From an uncultured Clostridia bacterium (GTDB lineage: Bacteria; Bacillota; Clostridia; UBA1381), in the NCBI GenBank assembly GCA_944391635.1, contig CALXUL010000348.1, positions 1-17,272 of the forward strand: DNA of 17,272 nt, read 5' to 3'. The translations under genes and the position numbers were made by a program. Under the pieces are notes generated by a model. The model was given only the letters and a program-made list of their open reading frames with translations, did no database searches and was not told where the DNA came from. This document shows, piece by piece, positions 8,036 to 16,556 of the stretch; the stretch's first letter is position 1; the number at the start of each line of letters is the position of its first letter.

Positions 8036-8110
8036 AGTTAACAATACGAAGTTTAATAAATTTTTGTGGGGAAAAAGGGATATATTTGAATTCCTAAATA
8101 AAAAGAAAGT

Positions 8111-11100
8111 ATGGAACTGATAGATAATAAGTTAAAACTTTTAGGCGATGATTTGAAAAAGGAAATTAAAAATGGGGCGAAGATAAAGATGGTTGCCTCA
8201 TATTTCTCCATATACGCTTTTGAAACATTGAAGGAAGAGCTTTCTGCTATATCCGAGTTGCAATTTATATTCCCCATACCAACTTTTGTTCAACAGGGAA
8301 TAAAAGATAAAATTAAAAAGGAGACAAGAGAGTACTATATTCCCAAAAGATTACGAGAAAATTCTTTGTATGGTACCGAATTTGAAATTAGGCTGCGCAA
8401 TCAATTAACGCAAAAAGTTATTGCAAAGGAATGCGCTGAATGGATTCGAGGGAAAGTACAGTTTAAATCGAATATTACCGATGGGGGACTGCAAAATTTT
8501 ATTTATGTAGAAAACGGAGATAAAAGAACTATCTATACGCCTATAAACGGTTTTACTTCTGTCGATCTCGGCTATGAAAAAAATAATATGCTCTATCAAG
8601 CAATCACAAAGGTTGAAGAAGAGAGTTATGCAAAATATTTCTTTCAGCAATTTAAGCATCTATGGGCCGACGAGTCAAAAGTGCAGGATGTAACACAGTC
8701 AATTGTCGATTACATTTCGTCTGCATATACGGATAATGCTCCGGAATTTATATATTTTGTTACTTTATATAATATATTTAGTGAGTTTTTGGACGATATA
8801 ATGTCTGAAGATTTTATGCCGAACGAAGGAACTGGTTTCAAAAATTCGCTTGTATGGAAAAAATTATATAGCTTTCAGCGAGATGGGGCGATTGGCGTTA
8901 TACAAAAGCTTGAAAAATATAATGGTTGTATTTTAGCAGATTCTGTCGGTCTGGGAAAAACTTTTACAGCCCTAGCAGTTATGAAATATTATGCTTCTCG
9001 TAATAAAAATATTTTAGTATTGGCACCTAAAAAATTGGCAAACAACTGGAACCAATATCGGGATAATGTTCGAACAAATCTCTTCTATCAAGATAGAATT
9101 CATTTTGATGTATTATATCATACGGATCTTGGAAGGAAACGTGGATTTTCCAATGGTCATGATTTGTCAAAATTTAACTGGGATAACTATGATCTTGTTG
9201 TAATTGATGAATCGCATAATTTTCGCAATGCTAACAGTTATCGAGATAAAGAAACACGTTACGATTTTCTTATCAATAAGGTATTAAAAAGTGGCGTAAA
9301 AACTAAAGTTTTAATGCTTTCAGCGACTCCCGTCAACAACCGCTTCACAGATCTTAAAAATCAACTTGCGCTTGCATACGGGGATAATTATGCAGAATTT
9401 AATGAACGCTTGGAAACTTCTAAGAGTTTTGATGTGGTATTATCTAACGCCCAGCGTGCATTCAATGAATGGACGAAACTCCCTAAGGAAGAACGCAAAG
9501 CCGCAGATTTAATGTCTCGTTTGGATATTGATTTTTCTATTTTGCTTGACAACGTAACGATTGCTCGTAGTAGAAAGCATATTACAAAATATTACAACGC
9601 GTCAGAAATAGGAACCTTTCCGACAAGGAGAAAACCAATATCGTATTATTGCGACATTGCCAAAAAGGAGGACACCCTTTCTTATAATGATATATTTAAT
9701 ACGTTGATGGGGCTTACAATGGGGGTGTATGCTCCTATGAACTATATTCTTCCAAGTCGTATAGCAAAGTATGAAGCAATGTATGATACTCAGATTGGTA
9801 GGGCAACTTTGAAGCAGGTCAATCGAGAGCAGGCATTGCAGCGTCTTATGACCATCAATATGCTAAAGCGGCTTGAGTCCTGCGTTGACTCATTCCGCAA
9901 GACTGTACGGAATATTTGTGATGTCAATAAACGTACATACGAATCAATAATCGAATTTGAAAGAGATAGAGCATCATCGAGGTCGCTCGAGTTTTTGCAG
10001 ATCGACGAAGAGACACTTGATGATGAAGACTTTGATATTACCAATGAGGGAACGCTCGGGAAAGTCCGTATTGATTTTTCTGATATGGATCTTTTATTGT
10101 GGAAACGTGACTTAAAGCAGGATATTGAAACTTTAGAAGCGCTGTACGAGTTAATGTGCTACGTTACGCCCGATAAAGACCTTAAGCTACAAAAACTTAT
10201 AGAAATTGTAAAAGAAAAAATTACGCATCCGTTCAATGAAGGTAATCGAAAAGTCTTAATCTTTTCTGCCTTTGCAGACACCACAAATTATCTGTATGAA
10301 AATCTTGCGCCGATGCTTTTAGAAAAATATGGATTATATAGTGCAAGGATACAAGGTGCGCAGAGTGGCAATGCAGCCAATGTACGCGGCGATAAGGATA
10401 CAGATCGGTTGCTTACGCTTTTTTCTCCACTTTCGAAAGAGAGGAATGTTGCCTTTCCCGCAGATAAAGGTGTAAACATTGATATATTAATTGCAACCGA
10501 CTGTGTTAGCGAAGGACAGAATTTACAGGATTGCGACATTTGTATCAACTATGATATTCATTGGAATCCGGTTCGGATTGTTCAGCGTTTCGGGCGCATT
10601 GATCGTATAGGTAGCAAAAATGCGTATATTCAGCTTGTGAATTTTTGGCCGAATGTATCATTAGACGAATATATCAATCTGAATGCCCGTGTAGAAAACA
10701 GAATGACACTTGTTGATGCGACGGCAACAGGGGATGATAATATTATAGCAAGCGAACAGGCCGATCTTGATTATCGCAAAGAACAGTTGAAAAAATTGCA
10801 AGAAGGGAATTTGCAAGATTTGGAGGACGTGGACGGCAGTATTACCATAACAGATCTCGGACTCAATGAGTTCCGAATGGATATGATTGCGTATATCAAG
10901 GAGCATGGGGAACCAAAAAATATTGCTCATGGAATGTATTGTGTTGTGCGCCACAACGATGAAATGAATATTCCAAAGGGCGTTATATTCGTCTTAAAAA
11001 ATCGCAATTCATCTGTAAATATCGGAGATAAAAATCGTTTGCATCCCTATTATCTCGTCTATTTAGATGAGGAAGGGAATGTTGTCCATAACCATATGGA

Positions 11101-11374
11101 AGTAAAAAGTATTCTTGATGTAATTCGAACGACATGCAAACATCAAACGGAACCGATTGCCGATTTGTGCCGCGTGTACAATCGTGAAACCAAGGACGGT
11201 TATAAGATGGACAAGTATAGTAGGTTGCTCGATAAGAGCATCGAGTCGATTTTGGATGTCAAAGAGGCAAATGATTTGAATACGTTGTTTAATTCTGGCT
11301 CTGACGTGTTGTTTAATTCGGGTGTGAAAGGATTGGACGATTTTGAATTGATTACGTTTGTCGTAGTTAAGTAG
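8111..11374 (+). CDS. SNF2-family helicase with N-terminal PLD-like domain
   Basis: This 1087-residue translocase has DSVGLGKT at 277-284, DESH at 366-369, SATP at 404-407, the TDCVSEGQNL motif V at 796-805 and QRFGRIDRIG at 825-834. These are SNF2-type motifs, which couple ATP hydrolysis to movement on double-stranded DNA. The first 250 residues follow the plan of the PLD-like region fused to SNF2-like helicases, but I find no HxK in them, so nuclease activity there is doubtful. The last 200 residues have no known motif. The gene is 75 bp after the SF1 helicase, has only a weak ribosome site (AAAGAAAG), and lies 10 bp before the DUF4391-like gene. It resembles helicases seen beside type III-like methyltransferases and, more distantly, DrmD of DISARM. 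Early rows counted (8161, 8581, 8761) are 25-37% G+C and late rows (10561, 10861) 42-47%, which hints at mosaic origin. Confidence 0.9.
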   Translation: MELIDNKLKLLGDDLKKEIKNGAKIKMVASYFSIYAFETLKEELSAISELQFIFPIPTFVQQGIKDKIKKETREYYIPKRLRENSLYGTEFEIRLRNQLTQKVIAKECAEWIRGKVQFKSNITDGGLQNFIYVENGDKRTIYTPINGFTSVDLGYEKNNMLYQAITKVEEESYAKYFFQQFKHLWADESKVQDVTQSIVDYISSAYTDNAPEFIYFVTLYNIFSEFLDDIMSEDFMPNEGTGFKNSLVWKKLYSFQRDGAIGVIQKLEKYNGCILADSVGLGKTFTALAVMKYYASRNKNILVLAPKKLANNWNQYRDNVRTNLFYQDRIHFDVLYHTDLGRKRGFSNGHDLSKFNWDNYDLVVIDESHNFRNANSYRDKETRYDFLINKVLKSGVKTKVLMLSATPVNNRFTDLKNQLALAYGDNYAEFNERLETSKSFDVVLSNAQRAFNEWTKLPKEERKAADLMSRLDIDFSILLDNVTIARSRKHITKYYNASEIGTFPTRRKPISYYCDIAKKEDTLSYNDIFNTLMGLTMGVYAPMNYILPSRIAKYEAMYDTQIGRATLKQVNREQALQRLMTINMLKRLESCVDSFRKTVRNICDVNKRTYESIIEFERDRASSRSLEFLQIDEETLDDEDFDITNEGTLGKVRIDFSDMDLLLWKRDLKQDIETLEALYELMCYVTPDKDLKLQKLIEIVKEKITHPFNEGNRKVLIFSAFADTTNYLYENLAPMLLEKYGLYSARIQGAQSGNAANVRGDKDTDRLLTLFSPLSKERNVAFPADKGVNIDILIATDCVSEGQNLQDCDICINYDIHWNPVRIVQRFGRIDRIGSKNAYIQLVNFWPNVSLDEYINLNARVENRMTLVDATATGDDNIIASEQADLDYRKEQLKKLQEGNLQDLEDVDGSITITDLGLNEFRMDMIAYIKEHGEPKNIAHGMYCVVRHNDEMNIPKGVIFVLKNRNSSVNIGDKNRLHPYYLVYLDEEGNVVHNHMEVKSILDVIRTTCKHQTEPIADLCRVYNRETKDGYKMDKYSRLLDKSIESILDVKEANDLNTLFNSGSDVLFNSGVKGLDDFELITFVVVK

Positions 11375-11384
11375 GGGGGATACT

Positions 11385-12017
11385 ATGTTTCAATTTAGCT
11401 CCAAAACGGAAGTCAACCGTCAATTTCGGCTTTCCGATTTATTCAATCAAATGAAGGCGAGCAAAGAGGTAAAAAAGGATGCGTCTTGTATTGAAAAAGT
11501 CATATTAAAAAATGTTTTGTCGCCGACAACATTGAACTGTGAGCCTAGTAAGGAGATCAAAGAGATTTACGTGTTCGAAATTTCAGTATCTTCCCGCGAT
11601 GTGCCAGAACTGTTCATAAAGCAATTAGATAACAGCATTAAATTACATACATTGTTCAATGTGCGGAATGGAGAATTTGAACTATCTACGATTTCCTATA
11701 AGTTGGGAAATGCAAAAGGAAAGTATTTTTCGACGAATTGGGAATCGGAGGAGGATTATCCCGTACCTCTCGTAAATAATGTTCCGGAATTATACAAGTA
11801 TATCTTGTCTAAGTTTTTAAAATATCCTCCATTGGAGGCAGAAACACCGGGTGAGTACATAAAGCGATATAATCAAATCATAAAACTCGATTTTCAGATA
11901 GGCAAAACGCAGTCGGCAATAGAGCACGAATCTCAGTCTAAGCGTAAGTTTGAATACAACGCCCGACTCAAAGAGTATAAAAAAGAAAGAGCAACATTAT
12001 TAAAAAATAATTTTTAG
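11385..12017 (+). CDS. DUF4391-like protein
   Basis: The product has 210 residues and fits the DUF4391 family by length, overall order and position. It has an N-terminal helix-rich start (NRQFRLSDLFNQ), a central beta-rich part with VFEISVSSRDVPELFIKQLD, a WESEEDYPVP loop, and a highly basic C-terminal helical tail (KRKFEYNARLKEYKKERA). Genes of this family regularly sit between an SNF2 helicase and a type III-like methyltransferase. Their biochemical role is not established; an adaptor linking helicase to DNA or to Mod is a guess. The ATG follows GTAGGGGGG with normal spacing, 10 bp after the helicase, so co-translation is likely. No catalytic residues are evident. Confidence 0.65.
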   Translation: MFQFSSKTEVNRQFRLSDLFNQMKASKEVKKDASCIEKVILKNVLSPTTLNCEPSKEIKEIYVFEISVSSRDVPELFIKQLDNSIKLHTLFNVRNGEFELSTISYKLGNAKGKYFSTNWESEEDYPVPLVNNVPELYKYILSKFLKYPPLEAETPGEYIKRYNQIIKLDFQIGKTQSAIEHESQSKRKFEYNARLKEYKKERATLLKNNF

Positions 12018-12046
12018 TAGACAGGCAAAAGTTTGGGAGAAATAGT

Positions 12047-13051
12047 ATGCCGAAAAAAGTTTTTATTTCTTATTCATGGGATAGTAAGGAGCATCAAGAA
12101 TGGGTTGTTGCTTTAACAAATACACTTAGGGAAACTTATGGAATTGACGCGAAATGCGATGTTTTATTGGATAAACCAAATTTGTTTTCAATGATGGTTC
12201 AGGAAGCGCAGATAAATGACAAAATTGTTATTGTAGATACAAAGCGATATACTGAAAAAGCAAATAATGAACAGGGTGGCGTCGGTTATGAAACAAAATT
12301 ATTTTATAAATTTTTCCAAAATCAACCACAAAAGCTTATTGTAATAAAGAGAGGTATATGTGATTTGCCCTTTTACCTCGCCGGCTGGAATTACATTGAT
12401 TTTACAGGAGGCGTCACAGAAGAAAATCTTGATGCATTGGCTTTAAGAATAAATAACGAGGCTCCATATAAAATGGCGCCGCTTGCCGATACTCCCCGTG
12501 TTGTAAAAAGTAAGGCAGTCGAAAGTGTTTTTGATGATAATTTGATTCCAGACCTGCGTGCTGCTACACCGCAAGGTAAAGATGAATACCTTAGAGAGCA
12601 GTTTAATATTGCTGATAAAAAGATTTTGGAGTTATTACAGCAGACAAAGCAAAAAAATCCAGGGTTAAACGTAGAGCATGAGAAAAGAGAAGTCAATGTT
12701 CCTTCAAGATCAAGTGTGTGGGAGGGTAATTCATTTCGACAACAAGTCAACCATTATACTGTTTGCACCTATTGTGTTAGATTCCAAAGGAAAGAAGCGT
12801 ATTACAAGATTTGGTTATCTTTAAATGATAGTATGATGGATAAAGGTATATTTGGACATTCTGAGAGACCGCTTTTTTCGGCAAATGGACAAGAATTTAA
12901 TTCTTTTCAACTTTGGGTGTACGTTTCTCATTCGTCAAAGCAACCATGCTTAGAAAGTAATGGGATTTGGGGAAGTGGATTAATTTCAAATGGTAAAGAA
13001 TTGGGCGAATATATTTTTAAGCAACTGATGGAGCAAATACAGAGAGTATAA
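12047..13051 (+). CDS. SEFIR (TIR-like) domain protein
   Basis: Residues 1-140 are a bacterial SEFIR domain, a relative of TIR: KVFISYSWDSKEHQEWV at the start, an acidic strand near 45 (CDVLLDKPN), KIVIVDTKRYTEKANN, and GGVGYE at 77-82 with E82 as the best candidate catalytic glutamate. SEFIR and TIR proteins in phage defence act as NAD-consuming or signal-making enzymes, or as assembly domains. Residues about 160-334 have no known motif; the last third is Trp/Tyr-rich and beta-like (FQLWVYVSHSS) and could be the sensor. A GGGAG site precedes the ATG. It lies 29 bp after the DUF4391-like gene and 42 bp before a membrane protein, inside what looks like a type III restriction backbone. Domain call is strong; activity is inferred. 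Confidence 0.82.
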   Translation: MPKKVFISYSWDSKEHQEWVVALTNTLRETYGIDAKCDVLLDKPNLFSMMVQEAQINDKIVIVDTKRYTEKANNEQGGVGYETKLFYKFFQNQPQKLIVIKRGICDLPFYLAGWNYIDFTGGVTEENLDALALRINNEAPYKMAPLADTPRVVKSKAVESVFDDNLIPDLRAATPQGKDEYLREQFNIADKKILELLQQTKQKNPGLNVEHEKREVNVPSRSSVWEGNSFRQQVNHYTVCTYCVRFQRKEAYYKIWLSLNDSMMDKGIFGHSERPLFSANGQEFNSFQLWVYVSHSSKQPCLESNGIWGSGLISNGKELGEYIFKQLMEQIQRV

Positions 13052-13080
13052 GATATTTATAACTTTAACAAATGAAAAAC

Positions 13081-13088
13081 AGGAGGGG
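13081..13088 (+). promoter_or_regulatory. Strong ribosome binding site for a GTG start
   Basis: AGGAGGGG sits 5 bp before GTG at 13094. It is one of the strongest Shine-Dalgarno sites in the window and fixes the GTG as the start of the membrane-protein gene. The strength may offset the weaker start codon. Confidence 0.7.
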
Positions 13089-13093
13089 ATAAA

Positions 13094-14353
13094 GTGGCTG
13101 ATAATAATCTTGCAGTAGCAGAAAAAATTGTTTTTACTGAATACCCTGAGCAAATGGACAAATATTTTCAGGACAGGAAATTGGTAGTAAAAACTTTTCC
13201 TAATAGATTTCAACATTTAAGGGAAGCGGATTTTCCTGATTTTGAAATTACTAGCGCTCGGCAATGTTATGATTTTATAGAAGAAGAGCTAAAATTTTGG
13301 GATGATAAAGACATCCGGACTAAATCTTGTATTGGGGCGTTTTATTCAAAACTGGTAAATGCTAAGGACAAATTTAATTCTGCAAAACGGTTTTATGAAA
13401 GCAATCAGGCCGCAAATGCAAAACCTTTAATGGTTAATTTGTGCTCAGAGCTCAGCCAGGAATATCTTTATTCAAAAACAAAACTTGCGCATTTTTTAAG
13501 ACAATATAAAGCTAATGATAGTACATTTTTTGACGGTTTAAATTTTGCCTTGTGTGCCAATCCTGCTAATCAGCTATCAAATTATGTGGGTACGCATATT
13601 GGCTTTGCTGTAGGTTTGGAATACTTGAAAGTTGTGCAACCTGCGCAAACAATGGCGAAAGAGGAACTTGATAAATTTTCAGAGAATGTAAAAATTGCTT
13701 CAGATTCCTATGCCGAGTTAAATAAAAGATATACTGCGGCTTTTCACGAACAAGAAAAACGAATTGAAGAGATCAAACAGCATAATGATGATGCGATAAA
13801 AAATTTAGAAACAAAAAGTGCAGCTTATTTTAGCGAAAGGGATAAGCAATGTGCAGATTTGGAAAATTTATACGAGAACAAACTTAGAATAGAAAAGCCG
13901 GCGGATTATTGGAAACAAATGTCGGAAATGTACGCGAGAAAGGGGAAAGTATGGTTGATAGCAGGGTGCTTGCTTGCGGCGTTAATTATTGCAATGTTAA
14001 TTTGTATTATAATTTTCGTGCCGAACGTTTTTGACGCTGATTCACATTGGTTTGATATTTTGAAGAATTCTGCGATTGTTACGGTGATAGCAGGTGTTGC
14101 AATTTATGTTTTGCGTATTTTTGTAAAAATGGCATTAAGTTCTTTCCACTTAGGAAGAGACGCAAAAGAGCGTGAGCAACTTTCGTATTATTATCTGTCT
14201 TTGATTGAAGGGAAGGCAATTACTGATCGGGAAAGAGCCTTGATAATTAATTCATTATTTAGTCGTTCGGATACAGGATTATTAAAAGGCGAAGCAGCAC
14301 CTACAATGGCAACAAATATTTCAGATATTATTGAAACGGTTACAAAGAAATAA
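13094..14353 (+). CDS. Two-helix membrane protein with coiled coil, DUF6161-like
   Basis: The 419-residue product begins with about 190 soluble residues, then a charged coiled coil (about 195-285, rich in E/K/Q), then two membrane helices: residues about 286-312 (LIAGCLLAALIIAMLICIII) and about 326-344. The C-terminal tail has HLGRDAKEREQLSYYYLSL and an LFSRSDTGLL block, close to the DUF6161 pattern HL..DA..R...YLaL...lF. The termini would face the cytosol if the two helices form a hairpin. The gene follows the SEFIR gene by 42 bp and precedes Mod by 14 bp. A membrane protein beside a SEFIR/TIR enzyme could be a membrane-damaging effector or an anchor; this is inference. The topology is firm, the family name moderate. 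Confidence 0.75.
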   Translation: MADNNLAVAEKIVFTEYPEQMDKYFQDRKLVVKTFPNRFQHLREADFPDFEITSARQCYDFIEEELKFWDDKDIRTKSCIGAFYSKLVNAKDKFNSAKRFYESNQAANAKPLMVNLCSELSQEYLYSKTKLAHFLRQYKANDSTFFDGLNFALCANPANQLSNYVGTHIGFAVGLEYLKVVQPAQTMAKEELDKFSENVKIASDSYAELNKRYTAAFHEQEKRIEEIKQHNDDAIKNLETKSAAYFSERDKQCADLENLYENKLRIEKPADYWKQMSEMYARKGKVWLIAGCLLAALIIAMLICIIIFVPNVFDADSHWFDILKNSAIVTVIAGVAIYVLRIFVKMALSSFHLGRDAKEREQLSYYYLSLIEGKAITDRERALIINSLFSRSDTGLLKGEAAPTMATNISDIIETVTKK

Positions 14354-14367
14354 TAAGGAGCAAGAGA

Positions 14368-16269
14368 ATGGACAAGCTTGAAATGAAAACGGCGAGGATT
14401 TCGCAGGAGAATATTGAAAAAATCAGAGGACTGTTTCCGAATGCGGTGACGGAAGTGATTAAGGACGGCAAGGTGGAGCTTGCCGTGGATTTTGACATCT
14501 TAAAACAGGAGCTTTCGGATAGCCTTATTGAGGCGGGACAGGAACGCTATCAGATGACTTGGCCGGACAAGAAAAAGTCTGTTGTGCTTGCAAATTCTGC
14601 TATTTCTGCCACGTTGCGCCCGTGCAGGGATGAGTCTGTCAATTTTGATACCACACAGAATTTGTATATCGAAGGGGACAACCTTGATGTGCTGAAACTT
14701 CTGCGCGAAACATACCTCGGTAAAGTCAAGATGATCTATATCGATCCGCCGTATAATACGGGCAACGACTTTGTGTATGACGACGACTTTGCGCAATCTG
14801 CGGACGACTATAAGGGTAATAGTGGACAGTACGACGAGCAGGGCAATCGGCTTGTAAAAAATTTAGATAGCAACGGGCGTTTTCATACCGATTGGCTGAA
14901 TATGATTTATCCGCGCTTGAAAGTGGCGCGCGATATGCTCACCGACGACGGCGTGATTTTCATTTCCATTGACGACAGCGAGCAGGCAAATTTAAAGAAA
15001 ATTTGCGATGAAGTCTTTGGAGAAAGCAATTTTATCGCACAATTTACAAGAAAGGGCAGTGGTGGTAGACAAGATAGTAAATATTATGCTATTGTACATG
15101 AGTATTTAATTTGTTATGCAAAAAATTCAAATTTATACGAATCAGGCAAAATTATAGTTGAGGATGAAGTATATCCTTTATATGATGAAAAGAAGAAATT
15201 GCATTATAAATTACAGCTTCTGAGGAAATGGGGAGAAAATAGCAAAAGGGAGAATCGTCCTAACTTATATTATCCTATTCCAGATCCTGATGGAAATGAC
15301 TTATTCCCGATGTTATCAGATGATGAAGAAGGTTGTTGGCGATGGGGAAAAGAAAAAATGTTTGAAGAGATTAAAAATGGATGCGTTGAATTTAAGAAAA
15401 AAGATGGTGCGTGGATAGCTTATGAAAAAGTGTATGAAATTATAGATGGGCAAAAAACAAAACTATATTCAACTGTTTTAGATGAGGTATCCAATAATAC
15501 AGGAGCGGCTTTATTAAAACAGATTTTTGGAGATAAGATTTTCAATTACCCTAAGCCTACTGATTATTTGGTTAGAATTCTAAAACTAGCAAACTTTAAT
15601 AAAAATTCCATAATTCTCGACTTTTTCAGCGGGTCAGCGACTACGGCGCACGCGGTAATGCAGTTGAATGCCGAAGACGGGGGAAATCGAAAGTTTATCA
15701 TGGTTCAGCTTCCCGAAAAATGCGACGAAAAGAGCGAGGCATACAAGGCAGGCTATAAAAATATCTGTGAAATTGGCAAAGAGCGCATCCGCAGAGCCGG
15801 CAAAAAAATCCTTGACGAACAGAAAGACAAGACGGATTTGATCAACAAACCTGCTCCGCTGGACATTGGGTTCCGCGTGTTAAAACTCGATTCGTCCAAT
15901 ATGCAGGATGTATTCTATAATCCCGCCGCCATGACACAAGATTTGCTTGCGACCACAATCGACAATGTCAAACCTGATCGCACGCCGATGGACTTACTGT
16001 TCCAGATCATGCTCGAACTCGGCGTTCAGCTTTCCGCCAAAATCGAAGAAAAGGAAATCTGCGGCAAAAAATACTATGTCGTCAACGAAAACGAGATCAT
16101 TGCTTGTTTTGATGACAACCTGAACAATGACGTTATCACAGAAATTGCAAAACTGCAGCCGCTCTATGCCGTCTTCAAGGACAAGTCTTTTGCAACAGAC
16201 TCCGTCGGCATCAATAACGAGCAGCTCTTCAAAACCTACTCCCCGACAACCGAAGTCAAGGTGATTTAA
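14368..16269 (+). CDS. mod: Type III-like site-specific DNA adenine methyltransferase (Mod)
   Basis: The protein has 633 residues, normal for type III Mod. It transfers methyl from S-adenosylmethionine to adenine N6. Motif order is beta class: catalytic DPPYNTG at 126-132 comes first, then the target recognition region, then the SAM-binding DFFSGSATT at 418-426. IEGDNLDVLKLL and DGVIFISIDDSEQANLKKI are further Mod signatures. Residues about 225-414 (15040-15610) are the recognition region; nine hand-counted rows there give 31.5% G+C against about 46% in flanking rows. This sharp mosaic indicates that the recognition part was exchanged. AAGGAG at 14355-14360 precedes the ATG. In the classical operon Res follows; here only a stub remains, so Mod may act as an orphan methylase or work with the helicases upstream. 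Call is firm. Confidence 0.93.
   Translation: MDKLEMKTARISQENIEKIRGLFPNAVTEVIKDGKVELAVDFDILKQELSDSLIEAGQERYQMTWPDKKKSVVLANSAISATLRPCRDESVNFDTTQNLYIEGDNLDVLKLLRETYLGKVKMIYIDPPYNTGNDFVYDDDFAQSADDYKGNSGQYDEQGNRLVKNLDSNGRFHTDWLNMIYPRLKVARDMLTDDGVIFISIDDSEQANLKKICDEVFGESNFIAQFTRKGSGGRQDSKYYAIVHEYLICYAKNSNLYESGKIIVEDEVYPLYDEKKKLHYKLQLLRKWGENSKRENRPNLYYPIPDPDGNDLFPMLSDDEEGCWRWGKEKMFEEIKNGCVEFKKKDGAWIAYEKVYEIIDGQKTKLYSTVLDEVSNNTGAALLKQIFGDKIFNYPKPTDYLVRILKLANFNKNSIILDFFSGSATTAHAVMQLNAEDGGNRKFIMVQLPEKCDEKSEAYKAGYKNICEIGKERIRRAGKKILDEQKDKTDLINKPAPLDIGFRVLKLDSSNMQDVFYNPAAMTQDLLATTIDNVKPDRTPMDLLFQIMLELGVQLSAKIEEKEICGKKYYVVNENEIIACFDDNLNNDVITEIAKLQPLYAVFKDKSFATDSVGINNEQLFKTYSPTTEVKVI
16258..16267 (+). repeat. 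10-bp direct repeat, left copy
   Basis: AAGGTGATTT spans the end of Mod and acts as the ribosome site of the 70-residue gene. An identical copy at 16483-16492 flanks the other side of that gene. Confidence 0.6.
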
Positions 16270-16271
16270 TT

Positions 16272-16484
16272 ATGAATGATATAGATAAAAATTTTAATTC
16301 TGTTTTTGAAGGATTATCAAAAACCCTTGATGCGGTAGATTCAGAGCTTAAATTGCTGAAAAAGATCAATGCCGAGCAGAAGGAAGAACTTAAAAAAAGT
16401 AAACGTTTTAATATAATAATGTTTGTTATTGCAATTGCATCATTAGTAGTGTCTTTAGTCAGCCTTGGGATTGCGTTTTTATAA
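16272..16484 (+). CDS. Small coiled-coil protein with C-terminal membrane helix
   Basis: This 70-residue protein has a heptad-like helix over residues about 8-45 (LDAVDSELKLLKKINAEQKEELKK), a short basic step (KSKR), and one membrane helix at about 47-70 (FNIIMFVIAIASLVVSLVSL). It would be a tail-anchored protein with a cytosolic coiled coil, able to form oligomers at the membrane. AAGGTGA at 16258-16264 gives a ribosome site 7 bp before the ATG. It sits between Mod and the Res stub, where typical type III operons have no gene, and is bounded by a 10-bp direct repeat, so it looks inserted. Function unknown; a small toxin or partner of the larger membrane protein are options. Confidence 0.7.
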   Translation: MNDIDKNFNSVFEGLSKTLDAVDSELKLLKKINAEQKEELKKSKRFNIIMFVIAIASLVVSLVSLGIAFL

Positions 16485-16492
16485 GGTGATTT
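16483..16492 (+). repeat. 10-bp direct repeat, right copy
   Basis: Second copy of AAGGTGATTT, overlapping the stop of the 70-residue gene and serving as ribosome site for the Res stub. It is 225 bp from the left copy. Confidence 0.6.
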
Positions 16493-16493
16493 T

Positions 16494-16556
16494 ATGAAAT
16501 TCAAATTTAAAATACAACAATATCAGGCGGATGCGGTAAACGTTATTAAGTTGTGA
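16494..16556 (+). pseudogene. res: N-terminal stub of a type III restriction subunit (Res)
   Basis: ATG at 16494 with AAGGTGA upstream opens a 20-codon frame reading MKFKFKIQQYQADAVNVIKL, then TGA. This matches the usual beginning of Res helicase-nuclease subunits, where K(I/L)QxYQxxAV leads into the first helicase domain of a protein of about 900-1000 residues. Nothing further of Res is present before the next gene. Position directly after Mod supports the identity. The remnant cannot have restriction activity, though it may be translated and its stop overlaps the next gene's ribosome site. Alternative: a real 20-residue leader peptide. The match is short, hence moderate confidence. Confidence 0.6.

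Noticed and set aside
8036..8110. Possible promoter in the 75-bp gap before the SNF2 helicase
   Set aside because: The gap is AT-rich but no pair of boxes with 16-18 bp spacing resembles the consensus; no terminator is seen either.
8111..16269. Class 1 DISARM (SNF2 helicase plus methyltransferase)
   Set aside because: The methyltransferase is of type III Mod form and no DrmA, DrmB or DrmC-like gene is present in the window.
1201..16504. Many open frames of 60-119 codons on the minus strand
   Set aside because: All lie inside well-supported + strand genes, have no ribosome sites or recognisable domains, and read as antisense shadows.
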